A stretch of DNA of 64,000 nucleotides from Rhizobium sp. CB3090. Lineage in GTDB: Bacteria; Pseudomonadota; Alphaproteobacteria; Rhizobiales; Rhizobiaceae. How positions within the stretch are numbered: position 1 is the stretch's first letter; each line of letters begins with the position of its first letter. The stretch lies in contig NZ_CP121663.1 in assembly GCF_029714285.1 (NCBI RefSeq), forward strand, positions 1,054,001-1,118,000, read 5' to 3'. Positions 36,056 to 46,033 of the stretch are shown here, in pieces. The notes beneath the pieces were generated by a model. The model was given only the letters and a program-made list of their open reading frames with translations, was not told where the DNA came from and made no database searches. Both the position numbers and the translations under genes were made by a program.

Positions 36056-37888
36056 CTATGCCGCCATCTCGCCCCTTATGCGGCGCTGAGCAACGGGTTG
36101 CATCGAAGCCGACTGCAGCTTGAACTGAGAGATGAGATCGCGAAGCTTGGCCGCTTCCTGAGCAAGGCTGGCGGATGCGGCCGTGGACTGTTCGACCATT
36201 GCCGCGTTCTGCTGCGTTGTCTGGTCCATGGAATTGACGGCAACGTTCACTTCGGCAAGCCCGGTCGACTGCTCCTTGGCGGAGATGGCGATTGCGTCCA
36301 TATGTTGGCTGATGCCGGCAATTTGCCCGCTGATGGTCTTCAGAGCCTGGCCCGTATCAAGCACCAGCTTTACGCCGCTTTCGACCTCGGCTGAAGACTT
36401 CTGAATATGTCCTTTGATTTCCTTGGCGGCCTGAGCCGATCTTTGTGCGAGTTCACGCACTTCCTGGGCGACGACGGCAAAACCCTTGCCGGCTTCACCG
36501 GCGCGCGCGGCTTCGACGCCCGCGTTCAGCGCCAGGAGGTTGGTCTGGAAGGCGATTTCGTCGATGACGCCGATAATGCTGGAAATCTCTTCTGCGGAGG
36601 CCTCGATACGACGCATCGCTTCCTCGGCATGCGACACCACCTCGGCGGATTTTGCGGCGCTATGGTTCGCTTTGGTCGCCTCAGCACGAGCATCGTCGGT
36701 GCGCTTGTTCGAATTCGACACGTTGACCGTAATCTGATCGAGTGCCGCAGCCGTCTCTTCAAGCGATGCCGCCTGTTGTTCGGTTCGTCTGGAAAGATCA
36801 TTGGCGCCCGATGCGATCTCTCTGGTGCCGTCGTCGATCGCCGTAATCGCCCTCGATATTGCGCCGAGCGTATCTCCGAGTTGTTTCACCGAGGCATTGA
36901 AATCGTGTCGAAGGCTCTCGAATTCGGGCGAGAAGGGAACATCGATCTGAAAGGCGAGATCGCCGGAGGCGAGCCTCTTCAACCCGGTACCGAGGTCCGA
37001 TGTGACCGCGCGCAGGCGCGCACCGGCGTCCTCATCCGCCTGCTTTCGCGCCGCGATCCGGTCGGCTTCGGCTTCCAAGCGCGCTGCCTCTGCCTTCTGT
37101 TCGAGCTGCTTGTTTGAAATTGCGGCCTGGCGGAAGACTTCGACCGCCGATGCCATGGTTCCGATTTCATCCGAGCGACCGGCCCCTGCAGAGGTAATGT
37201 TGGTATCGCCACCGGCAAGTTTCTCCATATCGCTGGAGAGTGCCAGCATCGGCTTCGTGACCGTCATCCGGGTCAGCAGGTACAGGCCGGCCGCGAACAG
37301 CGCGGTTAACCCGAGGATCACGTTCAAAAGCGTGGTGACAAGAGCCTGTGTGTCGGCGCTGCGTTTTGCGATGTCTTCAGAGACCGCGTGAATCTGATCC
37401 CCGGCCTGTTCCATCGCTGTTTCCAACGCAGAAAACTGTTTCATGAATTCGGGCAGAGATTTCATGGCGGCGGACGGGTCTTTGCCTGCAAGGTCGACCA
37501 TCTTCGTGGCGCTGTCGATATAGGTAAGAAGCGGCGACTCTACGCCGGCGAGCACGCGCTGCGTGGCCGCATCGGTTGCTAGCGCTTTATTGGCCGCGAT
37601 CATCTCCCGGAACGACGCTTCGTGTTCTGCCAAATCCGCCTTCACAGCGTCAGCGGCCATGCCTGCGGCCGGGTTCGCCGCCAGAAGAGATGCAAGCACG
37701 TCCGCGCGAAGCGCGTCATGCATCATATCGGCCTGCATGTGATTGCGAAGCACTTGGGCGGAACGGGCAACTTCTGCATTGTTTCCGGACAGGGTGGATG
37801 TCGACCATATACCAACGCTCGTCGCACCGCCTGCCAACGCGAAAATTGCGACGCTTGCAATGATAATTTTATGCTGAATTGACGCCAT
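36056..37888 (-). CDS. Methyl-accepting chemotaxis protein
   Basis: The 610-residue receptor has an N-terminal helix ([20 protein letters not shown]), a periplasmic helical sensor region with two helical-bundle stretches, and a second helix ([19 protein letters not shown]). HAMP follows (residues about 205-255), then a long linker. The signalling hairpin includes [43 protein letters not shown]. The start at 37888 follows GAGGGG. No C-terminal CheR-binding pentapeptide is present. No chemotaxis kinase genes lie nearby, so it feeds a system encoded elsewhere. Confidence 0.96.
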   Translation of the reverse strand: MASIQHKIIIASVAIFALAGGATSVGIWSTSTLSGNNAEVARSAQVLRNHMQADMMHDALRADVLASLLAANPAAGMAADAVKADLAEHEASFREMIAANKALATDAATQRVLAGVESPLLTYIDSATKMVDLAGKDPSAAMKSLPEFMKQFSALETAMEQAGDQIHAVSEDIAKRSADTQALVTTLLNVILGLTALFAAGLYLLTRMTVTKPMLALSSDMEKLAGGDTNITSAGAGRSDEIGTMASAVEVFRQAAISNKQLEQKAEAARLEAEADRIAARKQADEDAGARLRAVTSDLGTGLKRLASGDLAFQIDVPFSPEFESLRHDFNASVKQLGDTLGAISRAITAIDDGTREIASGANDLSRRTEQQAASLEETAAALDQITVNVSNSNKRTDDARAEATKANHSAAKSAEVVSHAEEAMRRIEASAEEISSIIGVIDEIAFQTNLLALNAGVEAARAGEAGKGFAVVAQEVRELAQRSAQAAKEIKGHIQKSSAEVESGVKLVLDTGQALKTISGQIAGISQHMDAIAISAKEQSTGLAEVNVAVNSMDQTTQQNAAMVEQSTAASASLAQEAAKLRDLISQFKLQSASMQPVAQRRIRGEMAA

Positions 37889-38096
37889 AAGTGCCCCTCG
37901 CGGTAAAGACCGAACACGAGGATATACAAACAATGCTTAATTATTTCTCATTCGCCGATTTTGTTCTGTATTCTACTTATAGTAGAAACGTTAATACTGT
38001 CACTATCGCCAAATAATTTAAAGAATTAGCATAACTTCAAGTATAAATCATCCAGAACGCGGGATCACCGACAGGAAATTCATGGGAGATACGATC

Positions 38097-38372
38097 CTAA
38101 AACGGTTGCTCGATGATTCTGCGATCAACCAATCTGAGGCTGCGATCCGGTTGGATAATATAGGTTTCGAAAACATCATCTCCCCACCGGTCGGTGAAAT
38201 GGTGGGGGACCTGGCTTCCAATCGGAGACTTCATGAGCTTCATCGTCGGCTGCCCCCCGTAGGTGATGCTTCCCGGAATTGGCTGTAGCGAAAAGCTGCC
38301 TGTGTGGGTGCTCGTCTGATCGCATGAGCAGGTAATCAGGCCGATGGCCGCGAGAAGGATAATGCGCCGCAT
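38097..38372 (-). CDS. Small lipoprotein of unknown function
   Basis: The 91-residue protein has a lipoprotein signal (IILLAAIGLITCSC, lipid Cys at 15 or 17). A short soluble part contains GSITYGGQPTMKLMKSPIGS, FTDRWGDDVFETYIIQPDRS and LRLVDRR. Proteins of this type are frequent in rhizobia and uncharacterised. It is an isolated gene. A possible EcfG-like promoter (GGAAC-N16-TGTT on the minus strand) lies near 38430-38452. Confidence 0.75.
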   Translation of the reverse strand: MRRIILLAAIGLITCSCDQTSTHTGSFSLQPIPGSITYGGQPTMKLMKSPIGSQVPHHFTDRWGDDVFETYIIQPDRSLRLVDRRIIEQPF

Positions 38373-38604
38373 AGCTGACTCCCGTGTTCAATCCTTTGCT
38401 GCAGACGACCGCAGAACAGCCGATCGACGCGATTGTTCCCCTCGATCTCCTTTGCCGCTCACAGGATGGAGGCATGGCCTAAACTCCATCCTATTACCCT
38501 CACAGCATGCTCGTTTTCGTCGCGTCAGCATCGACGCTGTATGTCGAGCCGGAATTGTGCCAATAGGTAAGCTGCGCACGCCATACCTTTGAGGCTACAC
38601 GACG

Positions 38605-39627
38605 ATGAAGAAAATCGGCTTCCTATCGTTCGGGCACTGGACGCCCTCGTCCCAATCGCAGACGCGATCGGCGTCCGACGCTCTTTTGCAATCTATCGAC
38701 CTCGCCGTCGCGGCCGAGGAACTGGGCGCAGACGGAGCGTATTTTCGCGTGCATCATTTCGCCCGCCAGCTTGGTTCGCCGTTCCCGCTGCTGGCGGCCG
38801 TTGGCGCGAAGACCAGCCGTATCGAGATCGGGACGGCGGTCATCGACATGCGCTACGAGAACCCGCTCTATATGGCCGAGGATGCCGGTGCCGCCGACAT
38901 CATCGCCGGCGGACGCCTGCAGCTCGGCATCAGCCGCGGCTCCCCCGAGCAGGTCATCGATGGATGGCGCCACTTCGGTTACGCGCCGGCCGAAGGCGAG
39001 ACGGATTCTCAGATGGCCCGGCGCCACGCCGAAGTCCTGCTCGACGTGTTGCGCGGCGAAGGCTTTGCGCAGCCCAATCCGCGACCAATGTTCCCAAACC
39101 CGCCCGGCCTCCTGCGTATCGAGCCGCATTCGGAAGGTCTGCGCGACCGGATCTGGTGGGGCGCCAGCTCGAATGCCACCGCGACATGGGCGGCAAAGCT
39201 CGGGATGAATCTGCAGAGCTCCACGCTGAAGGATGACGAAACCGGGCTTCCGTTCCATGTCCAACAGGCCGACCAGATCAGAGTGTTTCGCGAGGCATGG
39301 AAGGCCGCCGGCCATAAGCGCGAGCCGCGGGTGTCGGTCAGCCGCAGCATTTTTGCACTGGTGGACGATCGCGACCGCGCCTATTTCGGATACGGCAATC
39401 AGAATGAAGACAAGATCGGCTTCATCGACGAGAAGACCCGGGCGATCTTCGGTCGCAGCTACGCTGCAGAGCCGGATGTACTCATCGAGCAGTTGGCAAA
39501 GGACGAGGCCATTGCCGAGGCCGATACGCTGCTCCTAACCGTTCCCAACCAGCTCGGCGTGGACTATAACGCCCATGTCATCGAAGCTATCCTGACTCAC
39601 GTCGCGCCTGCCCTCGGCTGGCGCTGA
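38605..39627 (+). CDS. LLM class flavin-dependent oxidoreductase (luciferase-like)
   Basis: The 340-residue protein follows the luciferase-like monooxygenase fold: AVAAEELGADGAYFRVHHFA, LGSPFPLLAAVGAKTSRIEIGTAVIDMR, GGRLQLGISRGSPEQVIDGW and DRIWWGASSNATATWAAKLG. It should use FMNH2 or F420H2 with oxygen. No flavin reductase is next to it and the substrate cannot be inferred. It appears to be a single-gene unit. Confidence 0.9.
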   Translation: MKKIGFLSFGHWTPSSQSQTRSASDALLQSIDLAVAAEELGADGAYFRVHHFARQLGSPFPLLAAVGAKTSRIEIGTAVIDMRYENPLYMAEDAGAADIIAGGRLQLGISRGSPEQVIDGWRHFGYAPAEGETDSQMARRHAEVLLDVLRGEGFAQPNPRPMFPNPPGLLRIEPHSEGLRDRIWWGASSNATATWAAKLGMNLQSSTLKDDETGLPFHVQQADQIRVFREAWKAAGHKREPRVSVSRSIFALVDDRDRAYFGYGNQNEDKIGFIDEKTRAIFGRSYAAEPDVLIEQLAKDEAIAEADTLLLTVPNQLGVDYNAHVIEAILTHVAPALGWR

Positions 39628-39717
39628 AGCCGCTCGGGAAGGTATCAGTTTTCGGCAATTGATACTTGGGCGGCTTGCCACGCTCTTTAACGCGACGTTC
39701 GACTGAAGCCCTATATG

Positions 39718-39742
39718 GGAACCATGTCTCTCCTCAATCGTT
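39718..39742 (+). promoter_or_regulatory. EcfG-type general stress promoter
   Basis: GGAAC (39718-39722) and CGTT (39739-39742) are separated by exactly 16 bases, matching the consensus of alphaproteobacterial EcfG (RpoE-like) sigma factors. The start codon of the exported protein is 31 bases downstream, so transcription would begin in the expected place. Confidence 0.6.
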
Positions 39743-39773
39743 GCTTAAATATGCAATTAAGGAGGATAGACAC

Positions 39774-40055
39774 ATGCGAAATACAATCATAGCATGCGCA
39801 ATGGCGGCTCTCGTCATGGGTTCCGTTGCTGTGCCCGCATTCGCGGACGACCTCGTCATTGGCGGCCCCTCGTACGATGACGGCTACTATCACCACCGCG
39901 ATCGAGCTGGCGTGATCATTAGCGATCGCGGCATTTCGGTCGGCAGGCTTCATCGCGATCGCTATTACGACCGCGACCGGTGCTATACCAAGACCATCAC
40001 CCGCATGAATGAAGATGGCGACCGGATAACAAAGACGATCCGGCGTTGCGACTAA
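39774..40055 (+). CDS. Small exported protein rich in Arg, Asp, Tyr
   Basis: The 93-residue protein has a signal peptide (IIACAMAALVMGSVAVPAFA). The mature part contains DDGYYHHRDRAGVIISDRG, RLHRDRYYDRDRCYTKTITRM and a final RRCD. Two Cys in the mature part could form a disulfide. AAGGAGG before the start is a strong ribosome-binding site. An EcfG-type promoter upstream suggests stress induction in the periplasm. Function is unknown. Confidence 0.82.
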   Translation: MRNTIIACAMAALVMGSVAVPAFADDLVIGGPSYDDGYYHHRDRAGVIISDRGISVGRLHRDRYYDRDRCYTKTITRMNEDGDRITKTIRRCD

Positions 40056-40065
40056 CTCATGATTA

Positions 40066-40090
40066 AGGCCCGGCATTCCCTGCCGGGCCT
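40066..40090 (+). terminator. Hairpin terminator after the small exported protein
   Basis: AGGCCCGGCA and TGCCGGGCCT form a perfect 10-bp stem with a 5-base loop, 11 bases after the stop codon. The T-tail is weak (CATTAT). It may serve both convergent genes. Confidence 0.7.
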
Positions 40091-40123
40091 CATTATCGGC
40101 TCGCGATGATATATCATCGCCTG

Positions 40124-40462
40124 CTAGTACAGAGCCGGGCAACCGGGTCGGTTGGCGAAGGCCATGCGGTCGGGCCCGCCGTCGTTCCAGCCGCGGACGA
40201 TAATACGCCGTCCGTTCATCTGGATGGAATCGATGCGTCGGAAACCCTCTTCACGGGCGGATCGCATAAGCTCGCGCCGGCTGCAGCCGCTATCCCAGTC
40301 CCCCCGCGGGCGACCCCAGTCCTGATCTTGGCGGCGATCCCACCGCGGCGGGGGGCCGTTATCGTCGTCGTAATATTGCGCCATGGCGACCGAAGGCAGC
40401 AATTGCACTGCGGCCATTGCGACCAACCCAATGCAAGAAATTCCTGTGATACGTCCAAACAT
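40124..40462 (-). CDS. Exported small protein of unknown function
   Basis: The 112-residue protein has a signal peptide (GISCIGLVAMAAVQLLPSVAMA). The mature part is rich in Asp, Arg and Trp (YYDDDNGPPPRWDRRQDQDW). A short conserved-looking core reads CSRRELMRSAREEGFRRIDSI, then GRRIIVRGWNDGGPDRMAFANRPGCP. Two Cys may form a disulfide. The core resembles small rhizobial periplasmic proteins of unknown role. It is convergent with the gene at 39774. Confidence 0.78.
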   Translation of the reverse strand: MFGRITGISCIGLVAMAAVQLLPSVAMAQYYDDDNGPPPRWDRRQDQDWGRPRGDWDSGCSRRELMRSAREEGFRRIDSIQMNGRRIIVRGWNDGGPDRMAFANRPGCPALY

Positions 40463-40694
40463 CTTTCGCTTCCTCCTATGTCGGCGATATGGGCGGGATC
40501 ATAAAGCACTTACCTGAATGCCACCCGAACAAGCTATTCATGTAACCACTCTGATTCGCGGGGCATACCAGCCCCTTCATCCGGTGCCAAGCTGGACCGA
40601 GAGAAGCGACGTTCTATGCCGTTAATAAAGTTAAATAGCGCAGGCATTTGCGGAGAACAGTCGTATGTTGCCAGGTGAGGCGGCGCCTTGCGTC

Positions 40695-41249
40695 TTAAGA
40701 CTCGTTCTTTGTACGCGTCAGAACGAAAAAATAATGCCGGCTGTCTCCTTCGACAGCCATGACGCCGAGAAGCCGGTCATCGTCAATTCTGCGGAAATGG
40801 TCGGTAATCGGCTGCCTGTCATAGACCATTGCCGCGCTCGTTTTGCCCCTGAAGGACATGGTCCTGAGAGAGGCGACCGGCCCCTTTGCCCGACACATTC
40901 TCCGTAGGTAAGAAAATAAGTTGCGTGCTGCATGCGTCCGTCCAAAGCGATGAAAGCGCAGAGCCAGCCTCAGAGGGATCATTCCTGGGTCAATGGCCAC
41001 GAGCCGATGAGGTCCTACCGCAAACAGCAGAGCATCGGCTCTAAGATCAGTCGTGAAGCGCTTGCCATACCATCCGAGATTTTCCAAAACGCCGTCCAGC
41101 GGATGCCCGCAGGCCACTCCATGACCTTGCCACAAACCGGCTAGTTCGGTGACCGGTGTCACGCTTAGGCTGTCGAAGTAGTCAAAGGCTTCGGCCTGCG
41201 ATCGGAAACTGCTCGGAATTTGCTTGGCGGTGTTTTCCACGTCGCTCAA
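40695..41249 (-). CDS. GXWXG and DUF4334 domain protein
   Basis: The 184-residue protein begins after a short leader with the GXWXG motif: LAGLWQGHGVACGHPLDGVLENLGWYGKRF. The C-terminal DUF4334 portion includes RTMSFRGKTSAAMVYDRQPITDHFRRIDDDRLLGVM. The two domains usually occur together. The fold is thought to be a lipocalin-like barrel, and no enzyme activity is established. It is a single gene downstream of the GNAT gene on the same strand. Confidence 0.88.
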   Translation of the reverse strand: MSDVENTAKQIPSSFRSQAEAFDYFDSLSVTPVTELAGLWQGHGVACGHPLDGVLENLGWYGKRFTTDLRADALLFAVGPHRLVAIDPGMIPLRLALRFHRFGRTHAARNLFSYLRRMCRAKGPVASLRTMSFRGKTSAAMVYDRQPITDHFRRIDDDRLLGVMAVEGDSRHYFFVLTRTKNES

Positions 41250-41335
41250 CTCGGAAACTTCATGATCGAATCAAGCTCCGAATCATCGCATCGAAAAGCG
41301 GCCGAATGCTGGTTCTTCGATACGTCTTGGAGACG

Positions 41336-42235
41336 CTACCCCAAAGCCTGACTCGCCAAACCATAAACAATCGGCCTTCCGCCACCTTGCTGAGCGTTGT
41401 CGTCCTGTAGCCAAGCGCGTCTCAGCGACATGCTCGTCACCGTATCGTAGACGGGCAGGCCCGATTGAGCCAGGAATTGCGGAAAGGCGCCGGCCTGCTG
41501 GCGGGTATCGATCCGCAGGAAGCTGCCGGCATGGTCGGCGACATGCGGCCGAATGACGGCAATTGCATCTTCGTCGCTCGTTGCGACGACCGGGCCGATC
41601 ACATGACCGCGCCCGAAGCGGCGGCAAAGCGAATATGCGGCGATGCGGCCGTCTCGTATGAGCCCCAGACCTTTCGAGACATTTAGGAGGCGGGCAAGCA
41701 CAGGCATGCGATCTGCGCCATAAGCAAGCATATCCAGCGCCGCAATTTCCGCAAGATCGGCCGGATCGAGCGCCCGCAGCCGGGTGCGCGGCGGCAGTGA
41801 TACCTCGAGCGGAGAAACCGCTTCGCCGTTGCACTGATAGTCGAGCTTTTCCGCGCGGAAACCAAGTGATTGATAAAGCCGCTTGGCCGCGCGCGTGGCG
41901 TTGAGGCCGAGAGCGCGGGAACCGGTTTGCGCAAGTACATGCTCCATCATCCAGCGGCCGGTCCCCAGCATCTGCAATCTTGGAGAGGTGATGACCATGC
42001 CGATGGTGGTGAAATCGGGAGCAAAATCGAACCACATGGCGGAGCCGAGCACGCGGCCTATCGCATCGCGTGCCACGACGCCACGACCCATCTCGCGAAC
42101 GATCTGCCAATCCTCGGCGCGATGCGGCCAGCCGACCGATAGGGAAAGTGCATGCAGAGCGTCGAGATCGGCACTTTCCATCTCGCTGAGGGTCAGTTCG
42201 AAGGAATCCAGCTGGATCGAACTGGATTTTGCCAT
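41336..42235 (-). CDS. Two-domain GNAT N-acetyltransferase
   Basis: The 299-residue protein has an N-terminal GNAT fold (LSLSVGWPHRAEDWQIVREM, TTIGMVITSPRLQMLGTGRW with the acetyl-CoA loop, AAKRLYQSLGFRAE). The second half resembles the Acetyltransf_18 domain (ALDMLAYGADRMPVLARLLN, then DIGPVVATSDEDA-like strand) and ends in GLASQALG. The gene at 59535 encodes a clear paralogue with the same layout. It is divergent from the FAD oxidase gene at 42506, so it may belong to that pathway. The start at 42235 uses GGAGG upstream. Confidence 0.88.
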   Translation of the reverse strand: MAKSSSIQLDSFELTLSEMESADLDALHALSLSVGWPHRAEDWQIVREMGRGVVARDAIGRVLGSAMWFDFAPDFTTIGMVITSPRLQMLGTGRWMMEHVLAQTGSRALGLNATRAAKRLYQSLGFRAEKLDYQCNGEAVSPLEVSLPPRTRLRALDPADLAEIAALDMLAYGADRMPVLARLLNVSKGLGLIRDGRIAAYSLCRRFGRGHVIGPVVATSDEDAIAVIRPHVADHAGSFLRIDTRQQAGAFPQFLAQSGLPVYDTVTSMSLRRAWLQDDNAQQGGGRPIVYGLASQALG

Positions 42236-42505
42236 GACTGTCTCGCCTCCCCACATGCGCGTTCCCGAACCAGCCGGAACGCTTGGCCTATCGTACGGGA
42301 TGGGCTTTCACGTTTCCGGCAGCCGACCACCCCGCTTTGGTTGTAGCGGTGATTGCGCAACAGAATACGCTTGAGATCCCCGCGAATTCGAAAGATTCCA
42401 CCAAAGCCGCCGGGCTTTCGGCAGGCAGGGGACAGGCCGCGGCTTATTCTGAATGAAGCTTTCCGCTTCCGGGTAGCTTCCCTCCACACCTCCAGAGGTC
42501 CATCG

Positions 42506-43834
42506 ATGTCCCCTCCCGTCGGTCGCGTCACCAGCAACCAGGATGTCCCGAAATCCGCCGATGTTGTCATCCTTGGCGGCGGCATGGCCGGTGTCGCAGC
42601 CGCTTATGAACTCGCCCGGCGCGGAACCTCCGTCGTCCTCATCGAGAAAGGCGTGATCGCCGGCGAACAATCGAGCCGCAACTGGGGTTGGTGTCGCCAG
42701 CAGAACCGTGATCCAAGGGAACTGCCACTCGCACAGCTTGCCCTGCACAGATGGGATAATCTCAATGCGGAGCTCGGCGAAGAAACCGGCTTTCGCCGCA
42801 GCGGCCTTGTCTATGCCACGACGCGCAAGACCGACCTGAACGCCTGGGAGCGCTGGAGCCACGTCGGCAAGCAATTCGGCGTCGACACGCGAATGCTGAC
42901 GGGAGCCGAATGTGCCACGATGCTTCCCGGCAACAGCCGTCATTGGAACGGCGGCGTCCATTCCCCGACCGATGGACGCGCCGAGCCTGAGCTTGCCGTG
43001 CCGGCATTGGCGCGCGGCTCTCAGCGGCTTGGCGCCGTCATAGTCCAGAATTGTGCCGCCCGTGAACTTGAAACGGAAGCGGGGCGGATCAGCGGCGTCG
43101 TCACGGAAAAGGGTGCAATCCGCGCCTCGGCCGTTCTGGTTGCCGGCGGCGCCTGGAGCGGCATGTTCCTCAGGCATCACGGAATTCGCTTCCTGCAGGC
43201 ATGCGTCAAATCTACGTCGTTTTATACCGTTGCTGCGCCGGTTGTGACCGACGGCGGGATCGCGATGGAGGACGTGACGATCCGGCGCCGGCTGGATGGC
43301 GGCTATACCGTTGGCTTGAGCGGTCTCGGTCAGTTGCAGATCACGCCTTACGGCCTGCTGCAAGCACGCGATTTCTGGCGCACGTTTCAGACGAGGCGGA
43401 AGGGCCTGACCTTTGCCCTCGGCCGTCAATTTATCGATGGGCCGGAAGCCATCGCCCGCTGGAAAGCAGACGGCATTTCTCCCTTCGAGCGCCTCCGCAC
43501 GCTCGATCCGCTGCCGGATGTTCATCTTGTCAAGCGCGGCATTGCCCGGCTTGTAACGACCTATCCCGAGCTTGCAGGTATCCGCCCCGCCGAGTGCTGG
43601 GGCGGCATGGTGGATTCCACCCCGGATGCCATACCGGTGATCTCTTCGATCGCTTCGCGGCCTGGCCTATTCGTGTCCTCGGGCTTCAGCGGTCACGGCT
43701 TCGGGATCGGCCCCGCCGCCGGTATGCTGGCCGCCGATCTCATTCGCGGTGAAAAGCCCTGCGTCGATCCCGCGCCCTATCGGTATGAGCGCATGATCGA
43801 CGGTACCGATCTCGGAAAGCCGGGGATGCTGTGA
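42506..43834 (+). CDS. FAD-dependent amino-acid/amine oxidoreductase (DadA/glycine oxidase family)
   Basis: The 442-residue protein starts with DVVILGGGMAGVAAAYELAR and GEQSSRNWGWCRQQNRDPRE, the Rossmann fold plus the conserved Arg-Asn-Gly-type loop of DAO-family flavoproteins. It ends FVSSGFSGHGFGIGPAAGML. It would oxidise an amino or imino acid, passing electrons to oxygen or quinone. The start at 42506 follows AGAGG. Its stop overlaps the ArgE-like gene start, giving translational coupling. This is the first gene of the catabolic region on the plus strand. Confidence 0.9.
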   Translation: MSPPVGRVTSNQDVPKSADVVILGGGMAGVAAAYELARRGTSVVLIEKGVIAGEQSSRNWGWCRQQNRDPRELPLAQLALHRWDNLNAELGEETGFRRSGLVYATTRKTDLNAWERWSHVGKQFGVDTRMLTGAECATMLPGNSRHWNGGVHSPTDGRAEPELAVPALARGSQRLGAVIVQNCAARELETEAGRISGVVTEKGAIRASAVLVAGGAWSGMFLRHHGIRFLQACVKSTSFYTVAAPVVTDGGIAMEDVTIRRRLDGGYTVGLSGLGQLQITPYGLLQARDFWRTFQTRRKGLTFALGRQFIDGPEAIARWKADGISPFERLRTLDPLPDVHLVKRGIARLVTTYPELAGIRPAECWGGMVDSTPDAIPVISSIASRPGLFVSSGFSGHGFGIGPAAGMLAADLIRGEKPCVDPAPYRYERMIDGTDLGKPGML

Positions 43835-44967
43835 TGATTGCGATGACAGCGGAACAGATCCTCGAAAAGCTGGTCGGATTTCCCTCCGTGGTCGGTACGC
43901 CAAACCATGAGATCGTCGGCTGGATCGCCGATTATCTGGAGCGGATCGGCGCAAAGGTGACCGTCCTTGCCGGACCCGAAGGAGACCGGTCCAACCTGTT
44001 TGCGACCGTCGGCCCGGCCGACCAGCCCGGCTATCTGCTTTCAGGGCACATGGACGTGGTCGCAGCTATCGAACCCGGATGGACAAGCGACCCCTTTCGC
44101 TTGCAACGCAACGGCACGCAGCTCGCCGGCCGCGGCACGAGCGACATGAAGGGCTTTCTCGCCTGCGCGCTTGCTGCGCTGCCGGCCATTGCCGCACGCC
44201 CACTCGCCCGACCCTTGCATCTTGCTTTTTCCTATGACGAGGAAGCCGGCTGCCGCGGGGTTCCGTATCTCATCGCACGGCTTCCCGATCTCTGCGCGAA
44301 GCCGGAGGGATGCATCATCGGCGAGCCGAGCGGCATGCGTGCTGTCCGCGCCCACAAGGGCAAAGCGGCGGCAAGGGTCATGCTCCGTGGACGAGCCGGC
44401 CATTCGTCGCGGCCGGATCTCGGCCTAAATGCCATCCATGCAATGGCGGATATTCTCGGTGAAGCAGTCATGACCGCCAAGCGTCTGACCGAAGGACCGT
44501 TCGACAACAATTTCCAGCCGCCCTATTCCTCGCTGCAGATCGGTACCATCCATGGCGGGCAGGCCGTCAATATCATTCCTGAGGAGTGTACGGCCGAGCT
44601 GGAGGCCCGCGCAATTGCCGGCGTCGATCCCACCGCGTTGCTTACCGAGATCGAGAGCCGGTTAGCTGCCTTGAAGGCACGGGGCTTTGCGACGCATTGG
44701 GAGATCATGAGTAGCTATCCTGCGCTTTCCCTTGCCGCCGAAGCGCCGCTTGCCCTACTGATGGAGGAACTGACGGAGCAAACACCGCTCGCCGCCGTCA
44801 GCTACGGCACGGAAGCAGGCCTTTATCAGGCGGCTGGAATGGAGGCGATCATCTGCGGTCCGGGTGATATCGGGAGGGCTCACAAAGCCAACGAATTTAT
44901 CGAGGATGGCGAATTGTTCGCTTGTGTCAGGATGATTGAAGCGCTGGGAGATCGTCTTGCCCAATAA
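43834..44967 (+). CDS. Acetylornithine deacetylase (ArgE/M20 family)
   Basis: The 377-residue metallopeptidase-like protein contains LLSGHMDVVAAIEP (metal His-x-Asp), RGTSDMKGFLACALAAL (bridging Asp), LAFSYDEEAGCRGVPYLI (Glu-Glu) and GEPSGMRAVRAHKGK. The dimerisation domain includes GRAGHSSRPDLGLNAIHAMA. GTEAGLYQAAGMEAIICGPG and AHKANEFIE complete the metal site. It deacylates an N-acyl amino acid. It is coupled to the upstream oxidase, so deacylation and oxidation of the same compound is likely. Confidence 0.92.
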   Translation: MIAMTAEQILEKLVGFPSVVGTPNHEIVGWIADYLERIGAKVTVLAGPEGDRSNLFATVGPADQPGYLLSGHMDVVAAIEPGWTSDPFRLQRNGTQLAGRGTSDMKGFLACALAALPAIAARPLARPLHLAFSYDEEAGCRGVPYLIARLPDLCAKPEGCIIGEPSGMRAVRAHKGKAAARVMLRGRAGHSSRPDLGLNAIHAMADILGEAVMTAKRLTEGPFDNNFQPPYSSLQIGTIHGGQAVNIIPEECTAELEARAIAGVDPTALLTEIESRLAALKARGFATHWEIMSSYPALSLAAEAPLALLMEELTEQTPLAAVSYGTEAGLYQAAGMEAIICGPGDIGRAHKANEFIEDGELFACVRMIEALGDRLAQ

Positions 44968-45087
44968 TGGCGAGGAAAAGCGTGTCCAAACGCAAAAATG
45001 GATCGATATGCGGTCGACAGACGTCATTTCAATCCGTCCTGCCGTGGAAATCTCAGCAGGATGTTTTGAATTAAGCGCGAGGAATCT

Positions 45088-46011
45088 ATGGCTTTTCTAT
45101 TCAATTCCGATGCCGAGCGGGCGAGAATCTTTGCCGCGGCTTTCGCGCGCGAGCTGCCTTCCCTCCCCTTCGTCACGGATTCGACTAGCGTCGATCCCGC
45201 AGCGGTCAAATATCTGCTGACCTGGACGGCGCCGGCCGATCTCGACCGCTATCGCAATCTCGAAATCCTGTTTTCGATCGGCGCAGGCGTCGACCAGTTC
45301 TCGCTTGCCGCGCTGCCTGAGAAGGTCAAACTGGTCCGCATGGTCGAGGACGGGATTATCAGGATGATGCAGGAATATGTGACGCTCGGCGTTCTGGCGC
45401 TGCATCGCGATCTGCCCGGCTATATCGAGCAGCAAAGGGCAGGCCAATGGGCCGCCCGCCCGGTTCGCCAAGCCGCCGACCGGCGTATCGGCATACTCGG
45501 CCTCGGCAATCTAGGCCTTGCCGTTATCGAGCGGCTCCGCCCCTTCGGCTTTCCGCTTCGCGGGTGGAGTCGCTCGCCTCGCAGCATCGAGGGCGTCGCT
45601 TGCTATAGCGGAACGGATCAGTTGCTGGAGTTTTTGGCAGGCGTCGATATCCTCGTCTGCCTCTTGCCGCTGACGCCCGAGACACGGGGTATCCTCAATG
45701 CCGATCTCTTCAAGGCTCTGCCGCAAGGAGCCTGCCTTGTACATGCCGGCCGCGGTCAGCAGCTCGACGCGGAGGCTCTCATCGAAGCTCTCGACAGCGG
45801 GCATATGGGCGGCGCCATCCTCGACGTCACCGAACCGGAGCCGCTACCGACCGAACATGTGCTCTGGCGCCATCCCAAGATCGTGCTGACGCCGCATATT
45901 GCCAGCATCACGCAGCCCGAGACGGCTGCAAACGCCGTCATCGCCAATATCCGCCGCCACCAGGCGGGGCTTGCCCCGATCGGCCTTGTCGACCGCAGCC
46001 GCGGCTACTGA
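45088..46011 (+). CDS. Glyoxylate/hydroxypyruvate reductase A-like D-2-hydroxyacid dehydrogenase
   Basis: The 307-residue NAD(P)-dependent enzyme has the GhrA layout: [50 protein letters not shown] (nucleotide fold), [39 protein letters not shown] (catalytic Arg region) and [15 protein letters not shown] with the His. It reduces a 2-oxo acid or works in reverse. AGGAAT before the start is a fair ribosome-binding site. It begins a run of genes to the cupin and GNAT genes. Confidence 0.9.
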   Translation: MAFLFNSDAERARIFAAAFARELPSLPFVTDSTSVDPAAVKYLLTWTAPADLDRYRNLEILFSIGAGVDQFSLAALPEKVKLVRMVEDGIIRMMQEYVTLGVLALHRDLPGYIEQQRAGQWAARPVRQAADRRIGILGLGNLGLAVIERLRPFGFPLRGWSRSPRSIEGVACYSGTDQLLEFLAGVDILVCLLPLTPETRGILNADLFKALPQGACLVHAGRGQQLDAEALIEALDSGHMGGAILDVTEPEPLPTEHVLWRHPKIVLTPHIASITQPETAANAVIANIRRHQAGLAPIGLVDRSRGY

Positions 46012-46033
46012 CCATCATGAGGAAAGGAACCCT

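Noticed and set aside
38082..38288. 68-codon plus-strand frame opposite the small lipoprotein
   Set aside because: The minus strand has a clear lipoprotein signal and better coding character, so the plus-strand frame is taken as a shadow.
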